Source: Carya illinoinensis
Lineage: Eukaryota; Streptophyta; Magnoliopsida; Fagales; Juglandaceae
Length of the DNA stretch: 64,000 bases
Direction: 5' to 3'
Assembly: GCF_018687715.1 (NCBI RefSeq)
Contig: NC_056757.1
Span: 3,881,501-3,945,500, forward strand
Shown here: positions 34,134 through 46,192 of the stretch, in pieces
Layout: each line of letters starts with the position of its first letter
Position numbering within the stretch: position 1 is the first letter of the stretch
Translations under genes and position numbers: made by a program
The notes under the pieces: generated by a model
The model's database searches: none
Told to the model about the DNA's origin: nothing
Seen by the model: the letters and a program-made list of their open reading frames with translations, nothing else

Positions 34134-35596
34134 GCAGCTCTTCTCTTTCGTCTTTCACTTCCTTCTCTCGAGCGGCACCGCCACGGTTTCACTCCAACAC
34201 CGACACCCAACAACACAGTAAAATCCGAAACCTAAGCTTGATTCCTACTCTTGATTTTGTTATTTAGGTTTGATTTTATTGAAGTTGTTGAGATTTTTTT
34301 GGTGACATTTTACTCTGGTTTTAAGGATATTCATTCTGTATACCCATCGATTTGAATTTGTTTGTAGTCCTGTGAATTCAAAGCAACAAAAACTAAGTTT
34401 GATTTCTAATATCCAGCTTTAGTTGCTCTGTTTGTTCTGAATTCATTTGGGTATTTTTTATCTCTGGGTCCAAAAAAATACCATTCTAGGTCTCTACTCG
34501 GTAAAAATGATTTTTCTGCAATATTTCATATATATATACAGAAAAATTAAGTTCAATGATCAAAAGAAAAATGGCACAAAAGTGCTAAAATAAGTATGAA
34601 CATGAATATTTTAATACATGAATGCCTGAAACATTCTCAATGACATGCATCTAACATAAATCAAATTGAGAAATTAGTGACCACATAAACCACAGAAAAA
34701 GAACAAAGAAACCTAGTTAATTATGAAGTTGAAGGGTGATCATGAGGAGGAGGAGGAGGAGGAGGAGGAGAGAGGAAACCTGCTAATTCCCATAGTTCAC
34801 ATTTGTAGAGATCAACTTAGGAATAATGTCGAGTTCAATTTCTTGGCAATTGATTTTTTAGGTATCGATTTGGCAAGAATCAAATTGCTGGGAATATGAG
34901 TGGAAGGTAACCTGGACTTCAGTAATTGCTTTCACCTGCCAAACAAAATTTGTATTGCATTGATAACAAAAAGCAACTCTATTCTACCCGGTTGTAACAT
35001 TTCACAGTTAGAGGTTGGGCTCATATTGTATTTTCTACATTTACGGTTTGGATTTCATTGTGAAAATGTTAATGGATTGTTTGATTAATTTAGAGCAATG
35101 AGCAAGACTGCTTTGACAAACAAGAAAAGAAAAAAGAGAGAAACAGAAGTATGACTTTATAGAGAATTACGCACCGAAGCATGACTTTGATAATTATGGT
35201 GTGAATGCCGCTGCAGTAAATACTTTTGGTGTGAATGCTGCTGTGTAACTAAATGCATCAAAATTGTTAGATTTTTAGCATGTATCCTTGCATATGATGC
35301 TTACTTTGTCATGTAGTTTTAGAAGAATTGTGATATTTACTATACGAGTCTTTGATCTATTTATTTAAGCAATATCGTTTATGGAAGAATTATTGGAGAT
35401 TATGAAAATAAAAATAAAAGTATTTACAAAAATTTAATTAAAGAAATATAAATAATAAAAAATAATAATATTGTATTATTATAGAGAATGTAATGGCTAA
35501 TCTAATGTAGACTTCAAGTTTTGAGTGATTAGCTAAAAGTGAAAAAGTTAAGACATTTTTCAAATTTTGAAGAATAGGATGGTCAATCCAATGCTC
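33744..35596. mobile_element. Candidate TIR transposon (PIF/Harbinger-like) carrying a CT-rich leader-like segment
   Basis: The left end GAGCATTGATATTGG and the right end, reverse-complemented, GAGCATTGGATTGACC share GAGCATTG and are flanked by TTA on both sides (33741-33743, 35597-35599). Subterminal motifs are also partly mirrored (ACATCGGATTAGTCAAAC left, ACATTAGATTAGCCA right). The interior has a (CT)n tract and GC-richer sequence like a plant 5' UTR, but no transposase. The TIR is short, so this is tentative. Confidence 0.45.
34057..34131. repeat. (CT)n microsatellite, about 37 units
   Basis: Uninterrupted CT run, followed by CTGCAG and a moderately GC-rich stretch. Leu-Ser and Arg-Glu ORFs across it are repeat artefacts. 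Confidence 0.97.
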
Positions 35597-35599
35597 TTA

Positions 35600-36155
35600 C
35601 CAGGTCGAACCAAACACCATTTCTTTTTTTGATTAAGTGGTCTAAACAAACACCTATTGTCATAACTCTTCCGTGTCTTACGTTTCCCTCCTTGTAGAAC
35701 AATTGTAAACACTCTTTCCAAACGAAAAAAGAAAAATAAAATCTAAGGCTCTTCGTGAGCATGGTGGACTGGACAGCATGAACATCGGTGCCCATTTTAT
35801 GGCATCATCTCAACGCCTGTCGGCTCATAAATCTTCCATTATAGAAGTAAGAGATCATCAGGAATGAGCAGGTGTTAGCTACAAAGGGACATTGAAAGGC
35901 AGAGACAACAAAAAACAAGATTCTCTTTGGTGCCACCGGCTAAACCAGCTAAAGTATCAAAAACATGGTCACGTTCTCTCAATCACATGAAGCAGATAGA
36001 TAATCATTCAAGCCGACAAAGTAAAATCCCTGGTATAGCATCTTTTGGTAATCTTGATAACTGTATTTCTACTTATAGGATGAAGATATTAAAGGATGGT
36101 GTTAACCCTATAAATCTAAAAGAGCTCATTTTGGTTAATAGAATAAAATAGGCAC
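35600..36155. other. Spacer downstream of the sugar-porter pseudogene
   Basis: No recognisable gene. The missing last exon(s) of the pseudogene are not visible here. Confidence 0.45.
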
Positions 36156-38039
36156 ATTCAAAGGGGAAAATGCAAATGTCACTAGAGCATTTGCTCCAAG
36201 ATTGACGAACACTGCAATACTGAGTCCACGCCCTCTTAGGCGTAAAGGGAAGATCTCTGAAATCATTAGCCAACCAATCGGACCAAAGGATAACTGCAAG
36301 ACCAATTTCAAGAGTTGCATTGTTATGTGGTAAAGAATGAGACATATTTGAAATGAAACTCTTAAAGCTCGAGGACATGAAAAGTTAAGAATCAAATTTT
36401 TTTTGGATAAAATAAAAATGAAAACTTTCAAAATTTGGCCAAAAAATCAATAATCTGACTTGATCCACAGAAATTGTTAATTCTCCACCATACATGTGAC
36501 AAAATGATATTCTGGGTTTATTATCAAATAGTAGTTATGTTTTCTTTTTGGCCCAGTCATCTTCAATCGTTTTCTAATTAAAGAAAAATCCTACTATTAT
36601 GTTATAATTGCATGAATCGGCTCTAGAATGTACAATGGAGACAACCATGCAAGTTGTCAAGAGCAAAAAGTTAATGGCTTCTTCCTAACTCATCTAGAAC
36701 TCCCATTATCGACCATCTCATGATCATAAAGCTAATTAATAATTGCACTAACACCCAGTGCCAATCAAAAAATAAATAAATAAATAATGGCACAAAGTTC
36801 TACTTCACTGGAGGGCACACATCTCTCGCATGACCATTCACCAGAAGGTGACAGATATGAGGATTGCCTTGTTACAGAGAGATGCATCAAGTGCTTGTGA
36901 ACATAACCATCCTTTTAATAACACCCTTGTACATTGCATTTATATTGAAAATGCAAATATACAACTCCCCGGTTATGTGTTATGACTCCACAGAAAGATC
37001 ACAGCCTTGCTCAAATATCAAATTTGATATTTTGTCCATATTGTCTTCCAAAAGTATACTAAACCCACAACATCCAAGGAGGAAAGATGAAATTTAGACG
37101 CTAGGAAATAAATAGTGTACGCTAGAGGCCTAAAAGATCATACTTTGATGCACTTCACTCTAATGAGGACATCCCTAGGTAAAATATTTGTGTTTCTAGT
37201 ATCTCTGCTTCAAAGCTGTTAACTAAAAATAAGTTGTTTTTAATATGAAAATCGGACAAACCTCCAAAGGCAGAAGACTTTTTGAACCTTGAGCTTGGGG
37301 TAATCTTAATGTTTGGAATGATGTTTATATTGCAGGCTGCATAGAATTTTCTACATAATTATTTATGTGTTTGGTCTCCCAGTTGAGAATTTATGCACTA
37401 GGAGACCATGAGAGAGAAGACACCAAAATTCCACTGTTGTTGAAGTGTTAAATAATATTGAATAAATTTTGCATAACGTTGGATAAATAAGGTTAACATG
37501 TAGATCCTGTTTTCTGGGAAGGGGAATTTCTAATCCTGAAGGAATAGACTTATCACAACTTTGATGGAAATTCAGGAAAGATCTGTACTATGAGAACAGT
37601 AAGGGGAATATGCCAATAACTTAACAGTAGCGGTAAGGACTGCATTACGAGCAGTCTTCACTGTTAACTAATGGAATCTGCCTCAAACAAATACCAGGCA
37701 TCAACAAGGTCATGATCTGTATCTCAATTTTCACCAGCACATGTACACGAAATGATATTTTACACTGTGAATAGCATAAAACCTTTTCATCATGGAAAAG
37801 CACAAAATTTTGGGATGAGAATATTAGTAAAGAATGGAATAGAATTTCTATTTACCTGGTAACACCCAACATACAAAAGCAGAGCAACTACAGCCTCAAT
37901 AGGTACATCATCCAGGAAAAGGTAACATGACCCCAAAAGAAATAAGGAAAGCAAGCATTTCATAAATAAACTAAGTGGTTACAAGATACTAGATTCAACC
38001 AGGTGGAAGCCCCCAACAATCATCCCAAAACAAACAAAA

Positions 38040-38720
38040 GCAGCACAAGAAAAATAAAAAAGAGGGATTTGGAGCCAAAAATTTGGCTCCCACCCATTTC
38101 CCACAAAGGGGCAGCTGCTTGAAGCGGTTTTAGCAATCTGATAAACAGACTATAACACTATGACTATAAGTCGCAGTGGATTGGTGTGTGGTGCATTTTG
38201 CTAGTCTGAACTGGCTGAAGGAGACTTTCATGGCCACTTCATCTTGATCCTTGGTTAGGGAAAACGGAAACATAGGAAAGTAACAACCAAAAGATGGGTC
38301 GATTCACCAGTGAACGGCCGTCACTAGCTCTGGAGGCACATGTAGCTCACGCGCCACTCTTGGAAAGAAGGTGAAGGTCGGATATGAGAGATCCGAAACC
38401 ACTGGTCCAAATGATGCCGCGCGTGGTGGTGTCAGACTCCCCATGGTGCATCGGTGTGAACCGCGCTCTTTTGGTCAATTTTCTTCTACCGCCCAATAGA
38501 TTGGAGGCTGGAGAATCTAATGGTAGGGTGCGTGGCAGTCGTAGGAGGTTGGTATGTAGCAGATCGGCACATCTTGGTGCTATGGACAAAATACTAAAGA
38601 AAACTGAGAAAAAAAAAAACAGTGGATAGTTCCGACGTAGGCCAAACAAGGGAAGAGAGGAAGGAGCCAAAGCTCCACCCCCCTCTGGGCAGAGCGGCTA
38701 GGATGGTTGGGTCATTTGGT
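38040..38720. other. GC-richer segment inside the pseudogene intron, possible repeat
   Basis: It begins near GGAGCCAAAAATTTGGCTCC (38071-38090) and ends near GGAGCCAAAGCTCCACC (38663-38679). ORFs on both strands (38347-38670 -, 38384-38629 +) have no recognised motif. An inserted element is suspected, but boundaries are not proven. Confidence 0.3.
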
Positions 38721-39289
38721 AGAGAGAATATAACGCCTCTAGGATGATAGCAAGTTTCTTGACCTTTATCTTCAATTGTAAAGGAGTCTATGCATCATTG
38801 ATGCTCCTAATAAGTCGCTCAGAGGTCCATTTTTCAAATAATTGGAACTCCCATGCCTTTTTCTTATTGGTAAATAAGATTTTATTGATCAATTGAAACT
38901 CCCAAGTCCCATGCCTTAAACTCACCCCGAATTTTCTTTTTTCTTTTCTTTTTGAAAAGAAAGAGACCTAATTTTATCAGAAGGTTTAAAGGCAAGTAGT
39001 TTGAAATGGGGATCGCATGTGACAGACTAGACTAGTGATTTTCAGTATACAAGTCAAACGCTGCTTCAATTTATCTCAATGGTTTGGAATTGAGAATCGA
39101 CGAACCAAACATTCATGTAGAGAAGTAAGGACTTACCATCCTAGAAACACCTCCAAGTAATAAAGGTCTCCTCCCAAGTCTATCAACAACAACAAAAACA
39201 GCTGCCCCAGTCATTATCAACTACACAACAAAAGAAAACATTTTCTTGAAAAAAAAAAAAATTAAGAAAAAACAATAACCTCAAGAATT

Positions 39290-39299
<10 letters not shown>

Positions 39300-39337
<38 letters not shown>
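39300..39337. repeat. G homopolymer of 38 nt
   Basis: A run of T followed directly by 38 G. Such length is rare in plant DNA. It could be genuine (quadruplex-forming) or an assembly/sequencing artefact. Confidence 0.9.
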
Positions 39338-39338
<1 letters not shown>

Positions 39339-41941
39339 GAATGAAATATGATCGTGTATCCATAGATATGTAAAGAAACTCTAGCATAACCTCTCTCTCT
39401 CTAACATGATGTCTACTCATAACAGAAGATCAAGAGAACTTTTACTGTTTTCATATGATAAAAGAAAAATGTACAATTAACTGTCATCACTTATCATGTG
39501 ATGAATGTCAAAGTTATAAGGGACAAAAAGTGGACATGATGAAAATCTATGGTAGTTTGAAGCATATACAACACCTCAATCATGAGTCAATCACTTATGG
39601 TTTCACCAAAGCTAGAGCCACTTCTACCTTGTATAAGCAATTCAGAATCCAAATTAATACATTTTTCTGATCAGTATAGAACACAAAATAAATCTGGATA
39701 CTCCAACTTCCATTCGATATGGATTGAAGTATGAATAAATATATGGATGGTCCAACATCTTCCAATTTTGGCAGAAAATCAGAGCTCCCTTGTATATTTT
39801 ACAATTATAATTGAATCCATATCAGAGGATTTTATCGGTACAAAGATGAAAATGAATGATTCTGCCCTTTTTCTTTAAACAAAATACTAGGACGCACTCT
39901 ATCTTGAGAAAAAAAATTGAAATATAATTTGCACATGAGAAAGATAGAGGGTATGGATCTAACAGAAAAGAATTATGTTAATCTTGTAATAACAAAACTA
40001 GGGGTATTTTTGGTATCTCATCTCTAATCATTCTAACAGTGCCAATAACAACTTTCTCTATATCAGAAATGGATTGGACTAAATTGTATGCCAAATAAAT
40101 CAAATGGGAGGGAGATCCGTTTAGTTTTATGTAATCCAGCAGATTTACATAAGATATTGCAGTCACCAATTTCAAATGTTAAAAAACATGCTAAGATAAT
40201 GAAATAACTACAAAAATATGCATCTAGCAGATATCAAATGACTCGGTGAAAAGAGACGTCACCTCAAGTAAACAGAGATGCAGGTTGCATCAGATGCTGC
40301 AGAGCATCCTGCACTCTACCAGGCTATGGGGTTAAGGGTGCAAGTACACTTGAAACAGTAAGAAGGTTACTTACTGTCATTACACCATCAGAACCGTATA
40401 TCTAAATCAATATGTACCCGAAGGATTGATGCAGCGTGGTATAGTACACTCAGTTGCCAAGTGATCTGTAGTGCAAGATGCATAGTCAGTGGATGTAGGG
40501 ATTCTTCTTATACATTCTTAACTCATGAAATACCTGTTGAAACAGGACTAATCCTGCCCCAATTGTGAGGGCTTTCAAGAATTTTCCTTGGAACATTTCC
40601 CTGAGAGACATTCTTTTTATTCACCAACATAGGAAAGCTCGGCCAGTATCTCATCTACTTGTTCAGGAGCTGCGTCAGCAATGGCAGGACCCCTAAGCTG
40701 ACACAAGCAACGTACCGCAGAATCTCTTAATTCCTTCATGTTGCCTTTTCCCTGCATGTCACATAAAAGCATCCACCCAGGTGATGCTGGTAGCCACCAC
40801 ATTCTGATTACCTTATTTTTTCTAGCATCCTTACTAGTTTTCAGACTATAAGCAGGCACACTAACCATATATATATATATATATATGTTGAGAAAGCTAG
40901 AAAAAATAAGGGTAAATTCAAGACAGCTCTAAGGCTTTATTTCTTGTACTGCAAACCCTTAAAAAGAATTCAAAGTCCTCCCTTCAAAGTTGAAGCAATT
41001 ACAACCATCCCAAGAACTATGAAGACTCTTTCAAAGAGATAAGTTGACCTCGTATATGACTAGAAGCTGTCTCGGCAATGTACATAGGAGCTGCATGCAT
41101 TGCCTAAAAAGAGAAGAAACTAAGAATCATGAGTCATAGAAATATAAAAAGAAAAAAATGAGTTTACATAAAGTTATCAAGGAAAATAGATGAGTAATAT
41201 GCATGTGAATATTGGATGGTTGAGATATGTGTATTGTTGTATTAACATGGACAGATGATGCGTAAATTTATTATATCTTGTATGCTTATACATATGTCTG
41301 TGCATGTGCGCCGACATTTGTCTTTCTTTTGTAAGCGTTTAATTCTACATTTGTGATTTGTACAGAATGAAAAATGCATAATATTTATTACAAGTCCAAT
41401 ACCTATGCCATACACATAGCGCCCAATGATCATAATAGCCATGTCAAGTGCTAATGCCATTACAAGAGCTCCAACAAAGTACAATAAACCGGCTCCGGCT
41501 GCAGTCAACTCCCTTCTCCTTCGTTTGATTCAAATCCATCATTTAAAAATCATTAAGACATGGAAAATATCACAAATATTAATTGTATAGCTCACATTGT
41601 AATAGAAACTAACTTAGGAAGTCAGCACCACCAAATGCCAAGACAGAGCCAATCAAGGAACTATCTAATGAGCCACTAGTCTGCAAAAAGAAGCATCATG
41701 AAATCAGAAACAAAACAAGTGACTGCGTGTGTGTTTTCCCATCAGCAGGAAAAAAGATCAAGAAACAACTTGTGTTCACCCACAAAATAAAATGATCACA
41801 AGAAATTCTAAACTCACTATGAGGCCAATCTCAACAGAAGATAATTGTACCATGATATTCCATTCAATGTGGCTGACTGTAAGAAAACAATGAGGTTATT
41901 AGCCTGACTCATTTATTCAGAGGAAAAGGTCATTAATTGGA

Positions 41942-42595
41942 ACAAGTATTTTGCAGTTAGATCCTTATATAATGTTATGTTTTCTCATCCTCCCATTGTC
42001 TTCCCTTGGAAGCGTATTTGGAAAAGCAAAGTGCCTCTAAAAGTTGCTCTTTTTGGTTGGCTGGCCTCTCATGAGGAAATTATAACCATAAACAAGTTGA
42101 GGAAGCGTGGATTTTCATAATGGAATGGTGCTTTATGTGTAAACGGAATGGCAAATTGACGGACCATCTTCTTCTCCACTATGATATGGCAAAGGCTCTA
42201 TGGGATGAAATTTTTATGAGGGTGGACATTGCTTGGGTGATGCCTAAAAAAGTGGTGGATCTTTTGGCTTGTTGGAGTAAAATACGGGAAAATCTCCATG
42301 TTTGGAAGATGGTGCCGCTATGCCTTATGTGGTGTATCCGTGTATATGAAATGAGAGGAATGGAAGATGTTTTGAAAATAGAGAACAATCATTGGGAGGA
42401 TTAGAGATTTATTTTTACAATATTTGTTTCTTTGGGCTAAGGCTATTGTATTTGAGGGTGACAGTTTTAATGACTTGTATGCTTCTTTTTTCGTCTGTAG
42501 GTTGTAATTAGGTATTTCTCTCTTGTATACTACCCGTGTACTTAGGCTATGCCTAATTATGAGGATCAACAAATTTTATTAATTATCAAAAATAT
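41942..42595 (+). mobile_element. 5'-truncated LINE: zinc-binding RT domain and 3' tail
   Basis: It encodes pieces of the zf-RVT region of plant LINEs: IWKSKVPLKVALFGW, then after a frame break CFMCKRNGK, DHLLLHYDMAKALWDE and WKMVPLCLMWCI. The 3' end has GTGTACTTAGGCTATGCC and finishes TATTAATTATCAAAAATA, the same tail as the tiny insertions elsewhere in the window. It lies inside the sugar-porter pseudogene, about where one of its exons is missing. Confidence 0.8.
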
Positions 42596-42970
42596 ATAAG
42601 ACGATTAGCTATTGCAAGATTAATTCTAACACCATATTGTATTAGATAAATCCAAGTTCTTTTACCGCTGAAAAATTCACGTTCTTTTACACTGCCTAAA
42701 AATTCATTGCGATTTTTTCTTCCAAATACTCAACCAAATGGAGTTTAACTAAAAAAAATATGGCCACTTTCCCAATCATCGATATTTTCCTTTGTTTTCC
42801 ATGCGAAATTTTAGTCAGCACTCAGCAGATATCAATGTCATATTCAAAGGCATGAAAAATTTCAACTGCAAATCTCCAAGAAACATCTGTACAGAAGAGT
42901 AAAAATTGCAACAGAAGTCGGATGACTACTCACGGGAGGATTGCGGCAAGAACGGAATGGTATTCAGAAC

Positions 42971-43937
42971 AGTGAGCGCCATTTCTTGATGTTCTATCGT
43001 CTCATGTCCATTACAGTGGAACAACCCTTTCGAATTCTGACAAGCTCCCAGTTTTCTCACATTCTTTCGAGGCACCCAAAACAATCCATAAATGAACAAA
43101 CGAAAACGCTACCCTCACAAAATTCACGACAAAACCTACCGATTGAATTCTTATTGAATAGCACTAGAGCTACCGAAAAAGGCTACCGAATGCAGCTTTT
43201 TTTTTTTTTTTAATCACTTTTTTTTTATTTTCTTAAATATTTTTAAAAAAAAAATCACCACATCACTTAAAAAATTTTACTTAATCACTAAATAAATAAA
43301 TAAATCGGTAAGATAAAAACTCCCGAATTCAAGAGATTTGGTATTTCTCTTGTTTATTTTTCTTTACTTAATTGCTAAATAAATTTTTTTAATAAATTTA
43401 TAAATTTTGTATATTTTTTAAAAACATTTATAAAGTGTTTAAAAAATATTGAAAAAACAAAAACGAAAAAATTTTTGCCGTTTGGTGAGTGTGGCATCAC
43501 CCCAAACCCGAAACAGTAAAGTATTAAAAGAAGTTAAGAAAAAAATTAAATTTTGAATAAAGTATTATTAAAATATATTATTTTTATTTTAAAATTTTAA
43601 AATTTTTAATTTTTTATTTTATTTTAGATAAAAATTTAAAAAATTTATAATAATTATATATAATGAGATGAAAATATTATGAAAAAAAAAAAGAAAAAAA
43701 AAAAAGAAACTCAAGAAAGTCAGGACGAGAGAGGTTCAAGCGATACCGTACATGCACATTCTTGGCTGGCATAGTCATGTCGCGAGGGTGGCCACGCCCG
43801 CACGGCAGATGCTTCAAGAAAAGTATATACATAAATTTTTTTTAAAAGAGAGCTTTTTCATTTCTTGAAATTTTTTTAATATAATTAGTGTTTTTATTTC
43901 AAATATATATATATATATATATAATTAGTGTTTTAAG
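42971..43937. other. Spacer between the pseudogene and the retrotransposon complex
   Basis: AT-rich with homopolymer runs. A GC-rich patch at 43720-43815 is unexplained. No gene seen. Confidence 0.5.
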
Positions 43938-44338
43938 TGTTATAAAACTAAAAATATATATATTATAAGAGAAATAGTTGTTATTCAAGTGCAAAACTTG
44001 ATTAATAATTATATATGGTCATACAATAAGTTTATAACAATTTTCTTTTGGATGACTATATATAAAGAATATGTCTCATTAAAATCTTGCTAAGGAAAAA
44101 TTCAGTGGAAAAAAATTAATGACAAAGGAAAAAAAGTATAATATTCATGTATATCACTAAGTGCTTTAAGATTATCTCATTAAAATCTTGTAAAGGAAAA
44201 TCCAGTAGGATAAAACCTTAGCGAAAGAAAAAGAGTAGAATCAGTATAAGTCTTCAAGACATTACTCCTCCTGAAAAGTGCATGATAATAGATCTTCAAC
44301 TCTTCGCATTCCAATATTCTGCACAAGTTTCTTAAATG

Positions 44339-45062
44339 TTACAATTGATAATGATTTTGTGAATAAATCTGCCAGATTATCACTTGATCGTATCTGCTTG
44401 ACATTAATTTCACCTTTCTCCTGAACTTCATGGGTATAAAAGAATTTATGTGAAATATGTTTGATTCTATCATCTTTGATATATCATCCTCTAATTTAAG
44501 TAATACAAGCAGCATTATTTTTGTATAAAATTTTGAACTATCATTAATCACTAGAAGATCACATTTTTCTTGAATATGTTGAATCACTGATTTTAGTCAA
44601 ACACATTATCGACTTACCTCATGAATTGCAATGATCTCTGAGTGATTTGAAAATGTAGCAGATAGTGTTTGCTTGACAGATCTCCATTATATAGCAGAAT
44701 TTCTATAAATAAATACATATCCAGTTTGAGATCTATCTCTGTGTGGATCTGAAAGATAACCTACATTTGCATATCCAACTAATTGTGGACTTGAACCATG
44801 TTGATAAAATAATCTCATATCAACCGTACTTCGGAGGTATCGAATGACATATTTAATGATATTCCAATGTTTTCGAGTTGATGCGGAACTATATCTTACA
44901 AGTAAATTAACTGAAAATGCAATATCAGACCGAATACAATTTGCAAGATACATCAAGGCTCCAATTGCACTGAAATAAGGTATTTCAAGACCAATAATTT
45001 TTTCATCGTCTTTATAAGGACGAAATAGATCTTTCTGCTCATCAAATGATCGAGCAACCATT
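44339..45062 (-). pseudogene. Copia pol fragment: RT end and RNase H region
   Basis: The minus strand encodes MVARSFDEQKDLFRPY, YFSAIGALMYLANCIRSDIA, FSVNLLVRYSS, RHWN-like KHWNIIKYVIRYL, LVGYANVGYLSDPHRDRSQT and GYVF. These are the hallmark order of copia RT-RNase H. A second frame (44587-44339) continues with QHIQEKC-type sequence after stops. The fragment is cut at 45063 by the nested insertion; its missing N-terminal side resumes at 53801 with YKDKTHPMST on the same strand. Confidence 0.9.
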
Positions 45063-45646
45063 AAAGTTGTGACGCCCCCAAATTCCGTTTGGGATCGGAC
45101 GGACATTTGAAGCGTCGAGACATGCAACACAAGGTTACCTGCCCCCGTTCATGATATATAAGATGTAACAGCCCACTAGAAAATTAATTGTGAAATTTCT
45201 ATTAGTTTTAGGAACCTCGTAAAGACCCCATAAATTTTCACGAATCGACTAATCGCATAGGTTTTAGCTCGTCAACATAGTTAGTGTTATCACTCACTAT
45301 GGTGCCAGAAATGCGATTTTAATTATTTGATATAGTTAGAAGTGTCAGAATACATTATAGTCTACACCACTAGGCTTAATTGAATATTTATGATTTTTCA
45401 GTACTAAGTTTATTACATTTATTTTTAGAGTGAATAGTAACCTCGGTAAATGTACTAAGCGTAGTGTTTTCAAAATCACAGTGTGTAATGTCCAAATTAG
45501 GTTAGCGAAATTTTATTTGGACACTTGGCAAGATCTTAACCACACATAATTAATAGTATTAGATACTTGGCACAAAGAGAAACCATTAGATGGAATTGTG
45601 AAGGAAATCAAGGTGTGAGATCATGACACCTAAGCAAAATCTTTTC

Positions 45647-46192
45647 ATCTAATCAACCAAATTGAGGCTCACTAAGGCCCACGAATTTGGCCACCTTGGC
45701 AAGACTTCTTAGAGAAGTTTCCTACCCCACTTGGCAGATCATTTATTGCCACAAGCTGCACTCAATAATATGGAGGAACCCACCCCATCAAGCATCATGC
45801 CCCATAGCTTTTGTCCTTTGCCCCGCACTATCCTTCACTTCATGTCATACGTATACCTCCACTCAATGATCATTAAGGTCCAAATAATCCCCCTACATAA
45901 GTCTTGAGTCGTGCAAGTCAGATCTAATCAACCAAATTGAGGCCCACTAAGACCCACGAATTTGGCCACCTTGGCAAGGCTTCTTGGAGAAGTTTCCTCC
46001 CCCACTTGGCAGATCATTCATTGCCACAAGCTGCACTCAATAGTATGGAGGAACCCACCCCATCAAGCATCATGCCCCATAGCTTTTGTCCTTTGCCCCC
46101 CACTATCCTTCATTTCATGTCATACGTATACCTCCACTCAATGATCATTAAGGTCCAAATAATCCCCCTACATAAGTCTTGAGTCGTGCAAG
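45647..46192. repeat. 275-bp tandem duplication in the 5' LTR
   Basis: Two adjacent copies, 45647-45921 and 45922-46192, each running from ATCTAATCAACCAAATTG to GTCTTGAGTCGTGCAAG. The partial 3' LTR and its inverted copy each have a single unit. Confidence 0.93.

Larger units (their letters stand above)
36156..42970 (-). pseudogene. Sugar-porter (D-xylose-proton symporter-like 2 type) pseudogene
   Basis: Exon-like blocks run right to left: about 42970-42934 (EYHSVLAAILP), 41876-41818, 41680-41614 (TSGSLDSSLIGSVLAFGG), about 41519-41392 (IGRYVYGIGIGL), about 41104-41010 (AMHAAPMYIAETA), about 40800-40617 (MWWLPASPGWMLL), about 40617-40535 (ending LVLFQQ), about 40330-40265, 39220-39137 (DRLGRRPLLLGG), about 37950-37856 (FLDDVPIEAVVALLLYVGCY) and 36293-36156 (FGPIGWLMISEIFPLRLRGR). 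Order and motifs match a 12-TM major-facilitator sugar porter. Breaks: the 59-nt block at 41876 is one nt short; a lost T near 41025 gives TAG at 41017-41019; TAA at 40617-40619 follows SYVGE; the block at 40330 is degenerate; the exon after EYHSVLAAILP and the C-terminal exon(s) are missing. A few blocks remain intact, so the decay is moderate. Confidence 0.88.

Noticed and set aside
38347..38670. 107-codon minus-strand ORF with signal-peptide-like start
   Set aside because: No family recognised. It sits in an intron of a pseudogene in a probable inserted repeat, and an overlapping frame is also open on the other strand.
45687..46182. Repeated 60- to 81-codon ORFs (also at 52335-52580 and 53052-53297)
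   Set aside because: They fall in the 275-bp LTR repeat. Similarity among them only reflects repeat copies, and two different frames are open in the same DNA.
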